Assembly: GCA_913058345.1 (NCBI GenBank)
Contig: CAJXQR010000005.1
Location: 62,001-126,000 of the forward strand
Direction of reading: 5' to 3'
Length of the DNA: 64,000 nt
Source: an uncultured Gammaproteobacteria bacterium
Lineage (GTDB): Bacteria; Pseudomonadota; Gammaproteobacteria; Pseudomonadales; Porticoccaceae
Under the pieces are notes generated by a model. That model worked only from the letters and a program-made list of their open reading frames with translations, was not told the origin of the DNA and made no database searches. The translations under genes were made by a program, and so were the position numbers. Shown here piece by piece: positions 1 through 7,077 of the stretch. How positions within the stretch are numbered: the first letter of the stretch is position 1; each line of letters starts with the position of its first letter.

Positions 1-495
1 CAGGGCGTGGGCGCCGTCGTTCAGCCACCGTTCCAGGGTGCTGCGATCAATCAGGGCAGTGTGATGGGCGAGAATGAGATGCCGTGCCAGTGCGTCAAAA
101 TCCGCGAGCAGGTACACGGCCATAAATCCCAGTTGGGCGTTCACAAACAGCGGCAGCGTCACCGGCTGGACATTGAGGTTGTCCCCCAGGCTGAGGGCGG
201 AGGGGACATCGGCGAGTGCCTGATCAACCTGCTCCCGTAGCGCCTGTAACCGGTCCTTGGTGTCGGCCAACTTCTCCTCGACGCGGAGCATCCACCAGTC
301 GGAGTAGGGGTCATCCTGCTCTGACCCGCGTTTCATTTTATTCATGATGGCCAGAAAACCGTTAAGACCGATGATGCCTGGGCGGCCTTCCGCGGGGGCC
401 CGGCCATGCCAGATTCGCGAGGCGTGATGGGTGTGCAGCGTCAGCGTCATGGTGCTGCGCAGGGAGCCGAGGTTCATCTTCATGTCATTGGCCAT
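1..495 (-). CDS. ICE protein, TIGR03761 (PFL_4669) family, partial
   Basis: This reading frame begins with ATG at 495 and stays open for 165 codons to the window edge, so the C-terminus is missing. The N-terminus reads MANDMKMNLGSLRSTM, followed by a THHASRIWHGR stretch, a GIIGLNGF motif and a DDPYSDWWMLRVEEKL segment. As I recall the family, this pattern belongs to the PFL_4669-type integrating conjugative element proteins. Their function is unknown, but they are a fixed part of the replication/partition block of PFGI-1-class ICEs. It lies downstream of the STY4528-type gene in the same orientation, which is the expected order. No catalytic motif is visible. Confidence 0.75.
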   Translation of the reverse strand, partial: MANDMKMNLGSLRSTMTLTLHTHHASRIWHGRAPAEGRPGIIGLNGFLAIMNKMKRGSEQDDPYSDWWMLRVEEKLADTKDRLQALREQVDQALADVPSALSLGDNLNVQPVTLPLFVNAQLGFMAVYLLADFDALARHLILAHHTALIDRSTLERWLNDGAHAL

Positions 496-611
496 AGGAT
501 CACTCTCGTCGTCAGTTTGGGGATGAGTGTCCTGCGCCAGCGGAAGGCTGTCAGTCAACAAGTCGAAGCCGGTGGGAGCCGGATTGTCAGGGTGAGGGTG
601 CTGCAACAGAT

Positions 612-683
612 GGCGCTATGCGAGTGGCATAACCTTAAGGGGCGGATCGTTGGCAGGATGAGCTATGCGACTCGCATAGCGCC
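612..683. repeat. Inverted repeats with GCTATGCGA half-sites
   Basis: A perfect 14-bp inverted repeat, GGCGCTATGCGAGT at 612-625 and ACTCGCATAGCGCC at 670-683, is separated by 44 bp. The right arm sits in a second perfect palindrome, GCTATGCGACTCGCATAGC (662-680). The half-site GCTATGCGA therefore occurs three times. It lies in the 215-bp gap between the STY4528-type gene (stop at 711) and the TIGR03761 gene (start at 495). It could be an operator, a terminator-like cruciform or a replication/partition site; the sequence alone does not decide. Confidence 0.6.
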
Positions 684-710
684 GGAAATGGGTTCCGCTG
701 CAAACACCGT

Positions 711-1853
711 TCAGGGTTTGAATAGCGACCGCAGCTGCGCCATATGTTCATGCACCGTTCGCTCGTCATCGGGGATGTGCCCGGATGATGGACGCGCGTC
801 GGCCAGCAGATCCCCGACCCAGGTATTGAATTCACCGCGGATGGCTTTCTGGATAATGCCGAACAGGTAGCCGGCGGGATTGCGTACATCGCCGGACAGG
901 CAGCGCACGGTCCATTCATCCAGCACAGCCTGTTGCAGCTTTTCATCCACCTGGCGCAACGCGGCCAGTGCGCCTTTCTGTTGTTCTTCCCGCAGCTTGA
1001 AAAAATAGTCCGGCAAATGCAGATTTTTGGCGAGCTCGCGTCCAGTAAGTACTTTATGAATACTTTGATTACTACTACTTACTGTACGGTCTGCCTTCGG
1101 ATTCCGAAGACCGTTGTTACCACTGGCTTGCCGACCCGCTTCGGAATCCGAAGGCTGTTCTTCGTCATTCCGAAGCGGGGTCCTATTCCCTTCTTCGGAT
1201 TGGTGGCCAGTGCCGGGCTGTGGATAACCCGCCGCTTTTTCCGATGAGGAGGTAAGCAACTTCTCGGTGATGGCCTGCAGGCGGGTCGGCAGTGCACGTT
1301 GGCTCACCTGCGGATCGTCAACCAGTTCCCGCAGGGTTTCCGACGCAACGCGTTGTATCGCCTTGCTGGCATGGGTGATTGACTGGCTGATCAGGTGGAG
1401 GTAGTCAGCATCCAGGTGTATGGCTTCAAATGGGGTGAGTGATGTGTCATGAAGCACGTACAGGTTCCCTTCGATACGGCCGGTTCGGGCGTTGCGCCGA
1501 CGCCTGACCAGGCTCAGCCAGCGGGTGAGCCGCAATAGTGTCAGTGCCCGGGCGACGGTTTCGTGAGAGGCTTTGCCGGTACAGGGCATGGCGGCGAGAA
1601 AGGGGCGCAACCGTTCGTAGGTGGGAAAGACCGTGATCTCGTCGGGGTTCAGCAGGAGACGGAGTACCTGCCAGGCATTGCGTTCCAGGGGTGTGAGGCG
1701 TCGGTCGAAGAAGAGCGTGCGGGGGACGCTCTCGTGGCGGTTGCCGCTGAACAGAATCGCGTCCTGTGCTGCGGTCTTGCCGCTCTGTCGGGAGGCGGTT
1801 TCCAATATTGCGCTCAGGGCATCCGGGGAACCCTTCGGGTCATCGGCAGCCAT
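711..1853 (-). CDS. STY4528-family pathogenicity-island replication protein
   Basis: This 380-residue protein matches the STY4528 family of ICE/pathogenicity-island replication proteins. The N-terminal half, roughly residues 45-190, has the replication-initiator winged-helix style (LTPLERNAWQVLRLLL, then HETVARALTLLRLTRWLSLVRRRRNARTGRIEGNLYVLHD). Residues about 215-260 form a low-complexity linker, and the C-terminus from about 265 has a helical KLREEQQKGALAALRQVDEKLQQAVLDEW segment. It is separated by 2 bp from the DUF2857 gene upstream, so the two are cotranscribed. The DNA encoding the linker carries palindromic repeats next to an AT-rich patch. The role in element replication is inferred from the family name and context. 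Confidence 0.8.
   Translation of the reverse strand: MAADDPKGSPDALSAILETASRQSGKTAAQDAILFSGNRHESVPRTLFFDRRLTPLERNAWQVLRLLLNPDEITVFPTYERLRPFLAAMPCTGKASHETVARALTLLRLTRWLSLVRRRRNARTGRIEGNLYVLHDTSLTPFEAIHLDADYLHLISQSITHASKAIQRVASETLRELVDDPQVSQRALPTRLQAITEKLLTSSSEKAAGYPQPGTGHQSEEGNRTPLRNDEEQPSDSEAGRQASGNNGLRNPKADRTVSSSNQSIHKVLTGRELAKNLHLPDYFFKLREEQQKGALAALRQVDEKLQQAVLDEWTVRCLSGDVRNPAGYLFGIIQKAIRGEFNTWVGDLLADARPSSGHIPDDERTVHEHMAQLRSLFKP
1045..1201. repeat. Iteron-like palindromes beside an AT-rich patch (candidate ICE origin)
   Basis: The palindromic 15-mer CTTCGGATTCCGAAG (1095-1109) recurs as CTTCGGAATCCGAAG (1139-1153), with half-sites at 1167-1175 and 1193-1201. The immediately adjacent 1045-1086 has only 11 G/C of 42 bases within a GC-rich gene. 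The whole array lies within the replication gene. The copies fall in different reading frames of that gene (encoding LRNPK, SDSEA, LRN and QSEE), so the repetition exists at DNA level rather than as a peptide repeat. Iterons next to an AT-rich unwinding element are the classic layout of a replication origin. The origin assignment is inference. Confidence 0.5.
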
Positions 1854-1855
1854 GA

Positions 1856-2416
1856 CTACGCCAGTCCCTGGTCAATCCAGCTCCGGATAGTGGCCCAGAT
1901 CACCGACATGGGCAGGCTCAACGCCTCGGCCAACTCCATGGCGAGATCCAGCATGGCCGCGTCGTCATCGAAATCGATCTCTCTCGCTTTGATGGCGGGT
2001 TGCCATCGTTGCCACAGCGCCATTTCCTGCACTTCGCTCAATACCGGGTGTCGCCCCTTGCGTTTTGGCAGGCCCAGCACATCGCGGCGGAGCGCCACTT
2101 CCTGATGAGTCAGTCCGTAAAACCTACTGATCATGTCGGTACTGGCCCCCAGCCGGAGCATTCGGTCTATTGTCAGGATTTCCTGCTCGACATCCTCGAC
2201 CTGGCGGAGCAGATGCTTCAGTACCTCGCGATTGACCTGTACCTTGCACCAGGAGACCGAGGCATTGATCAGGACACTCACCAGTGCGGGGTGTTTGAGG
2301 GCATCGAGTTCCTCTTCCCCAAACCCCATGGCCTTGCAGCGTCGCAGCTGACCGTTGCGCAAATCATGCAGCGCTTGTGCGATAACGGCCTGGTTGAGCG
2401 GGTGGGGACCTGACAC
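1856..2416 (-). CDS. DUF2857 domain-containing ICE protein
   Basis: This 186-residue protein resembles DUF2857 proteins, which sit between parB and the STY4528-type gene in PFGI-1-class elements. The N-terminal half (LNQAVIAQALHDLRNGQLRRCKAMGF) is helical. The central region (DRMLRLGASTDMISRFYGLTHQEVALRRDVLGLPKRKGRHPVL) looks like a helix-turn-helix with a basic patch, so DNA or protein binding in transcriptional control is plausible. The acidic C-terminal third carries a predicted helix pair. It lies 10 bp after parB and 2 bp before the STY4528 gene, which indicates one operon. No function is established that I know of. Confidence 0.75.
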   Translation of the reverse strand: MSGPHPLNQAVIAQALHDLRNGQLRRCKAMGFGEEELDALKHPALVSVLINASVSWCKVQVNREVLKHLLRQVEDVEQEILTIDRMLRLGASTDMISRFYGLTHQEVALRRDVLGLPKRKGRHPVLSEVQEMALWQRWQPAIKAREIDFDDDAAMLDLAMELAEALSLPMSVIWATIRSWIDQGLA

Positions 2417-2426
2417 AGTTTAATCC

Positions 2427-4130
2427 TCACCGACGACCGGGTTTGCCGGCGGGCTCGGGTGCGTCGCTCCACTGCCATTCCCGCAGCTGTCGCGCCAGAC
2501 GGAACAGCTGGAATAAACGGTCCAGGCCGCTATCGCTGAGATGGTGGATAGATTCCTGGTCGGTATGGAACCAGTCCCCAAGCAGTGATCGCACGATACC
2601 GGCGATAGACGCAGACTGCACCGCCGGCCTGTCTGCACAGATGCAGGTTTCCATCGCTGACAACAAGGAAAACAGCGGATGTGAGGGGGTATCCGGCAGT
2701 ACATCATCCGGAGCCGTACCGTCGTGCCGGCAGGTGAAACCGATGCCCGTACTGACGGGACTTACCCGACCGCTTTCGCCAATCTCGCTGGCGATGGTGG
2801 CGGCCAGCTCGCCGATGGTGATGCGAAGCTGGTCCGTTGAACCCAGTGAGGATTCAGTATCCCCTGTTTCCGTCAGGGGAGAATGCGTGTCTGCCCCAGC
2901 GTTGATTGGTTCGGGCAGCCTCTCACCGGTTTGTTCGGCCACCAGGCGTTGAATCGATTGTAAGCGGTCTGTTGTCGAGGGTAGGGACTCCTCGGGAATT
3001 TCGTTGTCGGCAGCCCGTGCTTCGTCGGGTGTGTATTCAGCGGGGTTCGCGCTGGCAGCCGGAGTATCCGCCGCCTTCGATTGCCCGAATGGCTTGGTCG
3101 AACGGGGATCATCTTCGTCAATGTGCGGGTTGGCCACCGGCTGAGATAGGTGATTGATATCCGGCGATACCGGCGTTTTTGGAACTACGGGTTGATCCGA
3201 ATTATGAGGTAATCCGGACGTATCGGGTGGCGGCGCTTCGAGCGTCCGTTGCCGATGTGCGGAACTGTCAATCGCCAACGCCAGAGTATCGTAGTCCACA
3301 TTGAGGACGTGCCCCATTTGCCCGATCAATTCATCCTGGATGCGTTGCAGAGGAAATTCATCGCCGGCATGATCGAAGAGGGTGAGGACTTCCTGGAACA
3401 GTGTGGTGAAGTCCACGCCAGTGTCCTTGGCGGTGTAGGTGCTCCAAACTCGCTCCCCGGCTTTGCGCAAGGTGGTGAGCCGCTCGGTCTGTGGACGCCC
3501 AAGGCCAGCGTACAGGAGGGTGGGAATCGCGGGCAGCAGATAGCGGATGGTGTCCTGCATCCGGCTGATATGGGACTGAGAAACGGGGTAGCCATCCGCG
3601 GTGAGGCGACGGGAGAGTTCGGATTGTGACAGTGACTGCCCGCCTTCGGCTTCATACAGTTCCCGCGCCTTTTCGATGCCCAGCGCGCGTTCGATAAATG
3701 AAAGCCCGCCGTGCAGTTCATTCTCGGTCAGGTGGCCGGTCAGCGCGATGATCTCACCGCGCGCCGACCATGGGCGAAACAGGCAGGTGATACGAAAATA
3801 GCGCTCTTCTTTGGTGTCACGCCAAAGTTCATTGAGTATGGCCAAACGGGTGTTGCCGCCATTGCGGATGGTATAGGTGGACTCACCCGGCCGCCGGGTG
3901 ATAGCCGGAGGAGCGTCGAGCCCCCGCTCGCGAATTGAGGCTTTGAGGTCATCATAGCGGGGATTGCGGGTCACGCGCGGGTTCAGGTCGTAGGGACGCA
4001 ACTGGTCCAATGTGACCACCATGGGGGTGTCCTCGATGGGGTCGCTCAACTGCTCGGCCTTCGGGCCGGAGCGGGCAAACCCCTCGGCCAGTAACTTGCC
4101 GGCGATGGCGTTGGGATCCTGCTCAGCCAT
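2427..4130 (-). CDS. parB: ParB-family partition protein, PFGI-1 ICE class
   Basis: This is a ParB-type DNA-binding protein of 567 residues, the CTP-switch/centromere-binding partner of ParA, here of the large ICE class (TIGR03764-like). The ParB nuclease-like fold spans about residues 35-130 (VTLDQLRPYDLNPRVTRNPR, later TYTIRNGGNTRLAILNELW). A helix-turn-helix region follows (SQSELSRRLTADGYPVSQSHISRM). The C-terminal half is long, acidic and proline-rich, probably disordered, until a final helical segment near the end. I chose the ATG at 4130 because AGGAA lies 8 bases upstream; a longer frame reaches 4187. It overlaps the small upstream ORF by 8 bp, suggesting coupled translation. Confidence 0.85.
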   Translation of the reverse strand: MAEQDPNAIAGKLLAEGFARSGPKAEQLSDPIEDTPMVVTLDQLRPYDLNPRVTRNPRYDDLKASIRERGLDAPPAITRRPGESTYTIRNGGNTRLAILNELWRDTKEERYFRITCLFRPWSARGEIIALTGHLTENELHGGLSFIERALGIEKARELYEAEGGQSLSQSELSRRLTADGYPVSQSHISRMQDTIRYLLPAIPTLLYAGLGRPQTERLTTLRKAGERVWSTYTAKDTGVDFTTLFQEVLTLFDHAGDEFPLQRIQDELIGQMGHVLNVDYDTLALAIDSSAHRQRTLEAPPPDTSGLPHNSDQPVVPKTPVSPDINHLSQPVANPHIDEDDPRSTKPFGQSKAADTPAASANPAEYTPDEARAADNEIPEESLPSTTDRLQSIQRLVAEQTGERLPEPINAGADTHSPLTETGDTESSLGSTDQLRITIGELAATIASEIGESGRVSPVSTGIGFTCRHDGTAPDDVLPDTPSHPLFSLLSAMETCICADRPAVQSASIAGIVRSLLGDWFHTDQESIHHLSDSGLDRLFQLFRLARQLREWQWSDAPEPAGKPGRR

Positions 4131-4326
4131 GGCGGGGATTCCTGGTCGCGGGACGCCGAGTGGGCAGGAGCAACGCTGCGGTGCCAATGGCTGGCATGTC
4201 CGGCTTGGTGACTATGAACTGATTGGCAGCGCAGTAGGCGACATGCCACCCATGTGCTTGTGCGAAGGTCATCAGCCTGCGCCGTTTCGGGCATGTCCGG
4301 TTCGCCGGTTCAACGATATTCGACAT
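4123..4326 (-). CDS. Small hypothetical protein between ParA and ParB
   Basis: A 67-codon frame fits exactly between parA, whose end it overlaps by 17 bp, and parB, whose start it overlaps by 8 bp. The translated core (MTFAQAHGWHVAYCAANQFIVTKP) looks like folded protein; the C-terminal part is arginine- and proline-rich. In PFGI-1/SPI-7 elements, as I recall them, a DnaB-type helicase gene often occupies this place. This ORF is far too short for that. I do not recognise the family, and the overlaps at both ends are the main support. Confidence 0.45.
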   Translation of the reverse strand: MSNIVEPANRTCPKRRRLMTFAQAHGWHVAYCAANQFIVTKPDMPAIGTAALLLPTRRPATRNPRHG

Positions 4327-5173
4327 GGGCCGCCCTCCGACAGGTTGCGGGCGTTACGCCATCAAAGCGGTCTTCCCATTGCGGCAGCAGCTCCCGCGCC
4401 AATGTCTTGATCGTTTCCAGGGCGGCCGGCGCCACCCGCCCATGGGGGCGGCGATGCTCAACCCGGTGGACCGGTTGACTCAGGGTGGCCGCCCGGGGAT
4501 AAGCTTCGATAGCCGGGATACTGGTCGCCAGTAGTGAAACTCCCGCTTGCCCGTGGAACAGCTGATGCAGCGCCTGCTGAATAGCGCGCGCATTAGAGGA
4601 AACAGAGTGCACACGGTTGATCAGTAAATGCAGCGGCGGTGGCGCAATACCAAGATGGCGATAGGGTGTGATGTCATCAAGTAACTGCAGGGTTCCCCGC
4701 CGCAACTCCCGCGCCGCCAGTATTTCGGGGGTAACCGGGGACAACGCCAAGTCCGAGGCGAGCACCGCCATCTCCAGCATCACACTGCGCGCGCCCTGGG
4801 TATCGATCAGCATCAGATCGTAGTGGGGAGCGAAGGACGGCAGGAGGTGGCGTAAGCGAAGGCGGCCATCCGGCGCATGCAGTAATAGCGTGTTCAACTG
4901 CCCCTTGTCATCATTGGATAGGATGAGGTCAAGTCCGTGGATCGCCGTGCGTGAGATAACCTGTTCTGGCACTTGTTCATTGAATGCCAGCAGTTCGTAG
5001 ATCCCGCCGACGGCCTGTTGATTTAGAGAAAAATAGCTGGACAGGGTTGGTTGAACGTCGAGGTCTACCAGTAGCACCCGCAGCCCGGCATCGGCGGCGA
5101 AGCCGCCAAGGTTGGCCGCGATGGTGGTTTTCCCCACACCGCCTTTGGTTGATATCACGGAGATCACTTGCAT
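4310..5173 (-). CDS. parA: ParA-family partition ATPase
   Basis: This is a 287-residue Walker-type ATPase that would segregate the excised element together with ParB, or act in its maintenance. The N-terminus MQVISVISTKGGVGKTT carries the deviant Walker A motif KGGVGKTT, followed by VLLVDLDVQPT (A' motif) and YDLMLIDTQGA (Walker B). The ATG at 5173 is chosen over an upstream in-frame start at 5275 because GGAGGG lies 10 bases before it and ParA proteins begin immediately before the P-loop. It follows alpA by 25 bp. The N-terminal position in the ICE replication/partition block fits the class. Confidence 0.88.
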   Translation of the reverse strand: MQVISVISTKGGVGKTTIAANLGGFAADAGLRVLLVDLDVQPTLSSYFSLNQQAVGGIYELLAFNEQVPEQVISRTAIHGLDLILSNDDKGQLNTLLLHAPDGRLRLRHLLPSFAPHYDLMLIDTQGARSVMLEMAVLASDLALSPVTPEILAARELRRGTLQLLDDITPYRHLGIAPPPLHLLINRVHSVSSNARAIQQALHQLFHGQAGVSLLATSIPAIEAYPRAATLSQPVHRVEHRRPHGRVAPAALETIKTLARELLPQWEDRFDGVTPATCRRAAHVEYR

Positions 5174-5198
5174 GGCGCTGACCCTCCAAATCCCGGTG

Positions 5199-5420
5199 TC
5201 AGAGGGTGCGGTCTTTGCGGCGTTCGGCGATCCACTGGTCGATTTCGACCGAATCCCAGCCCACGGCACGGACACCCAGGCGAATGGCCTTGGGAAACTT
5301 GCCCGCTTTCATCAGATTGTAGATGTGGGCGCGCTTGAAGCCCGTCTTGGCTTCTACCTCGGCGCGGCGGAGGATGCGGCGTTCACTGGGATTCATCGCT
5401 GCTAAAGGTTGCTGAGACAT
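5199..5420 (-). CDS. alpA: AlpA-family (MerR/excisionase-like) transcriptional regulator
   Basis: This 73-residue winged helix-turn-helix protein has the AlpA pattern: RILRRAEVEAKTGFKRAHIYNLMKAGKFPKAIRLGVRAVGWDSVEIDQWIAERR. In phage P4 and ICE settings AlpA regulates or doubles as excisionase (RDF) together with the integrase. The ATG at 5420 is preferred because AGGAG sits 8 bases upstream; an in-frame GTG at 5429 has that sequence directly abutting it. It heads the parA-parB-rep operon, so it may control element replication as well as excision. Confidence 0.85.
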   Translation of the reverse strand: MSQQPLAAMNPSERRILRRAEVEAKTGFKRAHIYNLMKAGKFPKAIRLGVRAVGWDSVEIDQWIAERRKDRTL

Positions 5421-5539
5421 AGGGACCACTCCTGGACGCTCCTTGGCGTTTGTTGGGACATGGTCGGTATTAAATACAGCTCGCCGGAAAACGACACCGC
5501 AAATGCGGCATCCCGGACCGCCGTTATAGACTTGATGCC

Positions 5540-6280
5540 TCAGTTCGATGCCAGGTGGCGCTTGGCTTCGGCGAACTTGGCCTGGAGGGTACGCTCAGTG
5601 ATACCCATGGTGTTGGGGGAATGGGCAATCATGGCGCTGATAACAGCGTCTTGGGATTTGAAGGACGAATAAGACTGGCCCGAAGGTGAGTGTCCCAGTA
5701 ACAAACTCAACAGCCCGGCGACAATGTTGAGGTAGGTTGATTCGCTGCGAGCGCTGGGTGACTTTCCTCGACGTATGCTCAGCTGTTGATGCTCATAATT
5801 TTCTCTGAGTGCGTCGTATTTGATCTGGAGTGCCTGGCAGATGTGTTCTTGGTCTGCAAGCTGTATTTTCAGGGCTTCCCGGTCGGCCAGTAAGATTTGA
5901 ATAGCTTCAGTACTGAGACCAGTGAACAGGTGTTGTTCGATTGCTCCGAACAGGAATCCGGGTTTTTCTTCCGGGTAGGTAGAGGCCATCCAGGCTTTCA
6001 GATCCACATGGCGAACCGTCAGGTCAGGATCATCCAGGAGCAGCGGGTCTTCACAGGTAACACCATTCTTTCCATAGGGAAGATCCCTGTTGGTCAGAGC
6101 ATCCAGTATTCGAGCGGTGTTCAAATGAAGTCTGGGCCATTGCGGGAAATCGGTTGGAGCGGGGACTTGATGAGCCCCGAGCACCTGAATGATATGATGC
6201 TCGTGGTCGAACAGATCGCTCCAACGGATGGCCGCCTCAATGGGGCGATAGAAGATTTTTTCAGGCGCGCTGCCGGGCAT
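5540..6280 (-). CDS. Uncharacterised ICE protein with coiled-coil segment
   Basis: I do not recognise the family of this 246-residue protein. Residues about 125-165 (LLADREALKIQLADQEHICQ and onwards) form a clear coiled coil. The N-terminal part contains AIRWSDLFDHEHHII and WPRLHLNTARILDALTNRDLPYG, suggesting an N-terminal folded domain. The C-terminal part ends in a helical segment rich in Ala and Lys. The ATG at 6280 has GAGGG 8 bases upstream. Its place between int and alpA is where ICEs of this class carry hypothetical regulators, so a regulatory role is possible but unsupported by any motif. Confidence 0.65.
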   Translation of the reverse strand: MPGSAPEKIFYRPIEAAIRWSDLFDHEHHIIQVLGAHQVPAPTDFPQWPRLHLNTARILDALTNRDLPYGKNGVTCEDPLLLDDPDLTVRHVDLKAWMASTYPEEKPGFLFGAIEQHLFTGLSTEAIQILLADREALKIQLADQEHICQALQIKYDALRENYEHQQLSIRRGKSPSARSESTYLNIVAGLLSLLLGHSPSGQSYSSFKSQDAVISAMIAHSPNTMGITERTLQAKFAEAKRHLASN

Positions 6281-6758
6281 ACCGATACCCTCATCGATTG
6301 TTATTCACCCTGGAGGGGTGATACCTATGACGGTTTTCGAGGTGTATACACGATGGAGTCGGCCGCGAACCGGTTGTGATGGTTTTGCGGCGTTTGGGCT
6401 ATAGATTGCTTAACACGTACACTCCTTAGAGGCGCAAACGCCGAAAACCTGAATCTTTTATCCCCGCTGGATTGCAATTGATTTTCTACTGGCGGTGGAT
6501 ACATCGGGCATAGAAGTGTTGTGACTGAATTCGGGAAAGCCAAGACCGATTGGGTCAGTGTGGATTTCTGTGTCTTTGCGGGCTTCAGCTGTTGCTGATT
6601 AGGTCACAGGTAAATAGGGTTGCAGTGAGAGTCTTGTCATACTTTGTTCATATTTGCAGTTCGAATAGTTGCGCAACAGGTCTCACAGCAGATCAAAATA
6701 GAAACAGTGTCATTGCGTTGATCAATCCAATGCGAAACCAAGAAGTATTGGCCTAAAC
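6281..6758. other. Intergenic region between divergent ICE genes
   Basis: This 478-bp stretch separates the minus-strand coiled-coil gene from the plus-strand 93-residue ORF. It contains the palindrome at 6305-6321. A plus-strand frame at 6550-6756 shows a cysteine-rich, unconvincing translation and was not accepted. No RNA gene is evident. Confidence 0.4.
6305..6321. promoter_or_regulatory. Palindromic operator candidate
   Basis: TCACCC and GGGTGA form perfect 6-bp arms separated by 5 bp. The site is centred about 33 bp upstream of the minus-strand start at 6280, where an operator for that gene would lie. No protein is assigned to it. Confidence 0.3.
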
Positions 6759-7040
6759 ATGGCGGTAAAACGGAAACTGGTCCGATCCTACGGAAGTGGT
6801 TGTCGTGCCAAGCAGCCTCTACCCAAGGAATACGAAAATGCCCGTTTGCGTTGGCTGGGACGTGTCCGTGTGGAAGCCGATTCTGGTCTGGTGGATGAAT
6901 ACGAAATTGAACCGGACAGGAAGTTGTATCTGAATGATTTTCTGACGCTGATTGCGGAGGAAATCGAAAAGTTTGAAGAAATCGATGATGCTGATTGGCG
7001 GGTGGATATTTACAAACTCACTCGACGACAGCGATGTTAA
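6759..7040 (+). CDS. Small charged hypothetical protein
   Basis: This 93-residue frame translates to a plausible soluble protein. It has a basic start (MAVKRKLVRSYGSGCRAKQPLPKEYE) and an acidic middle and end (EADSGLVDEYEIEPDRKLYLNDFLTLIAEEIEKFEEIDDADWRVDIYKL). It stands alone on the plus strand between two minus-strand ICE genes, tail to tail with int. A ribosome binding site is weak. I do not recognise a family; the coding-like composition is the only support. Confidence 0.45.
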   Translation: MAVKRKLVRSYGSGCRAKQPLPKEYENARLRWLGRVRVEADSGLVDEYEIEPDRKLYLNDFLTLIAEEIEKFEEIDDADWRVDIYKLTRRQRC

Positions 7041-7077
7041 GCTTGTGGAGCTGGGCCGTGCTCACTGACTATTCCGG

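Noticed and set aside
406-870. 154-codon plus-strand ORF near the left end
   Set aside because: It is antisense to the TIGR03761 and STY4528-type genes, whose minus-strand frames are family matches.
1079-1297. 72-codon minus-strand ORF inside the STY4528-type gene
   Set aside because: Shadow frame over the palindromic repeats; the STY4528 frame is clearly the coding one.
6550-6756. 68-codon plus-strand ORF upstream of the small charged gene
   Set aside because: Cysteine-rich, no convincing ribosome binding site and no domain; it ends just before the next start, which seems coincidental.
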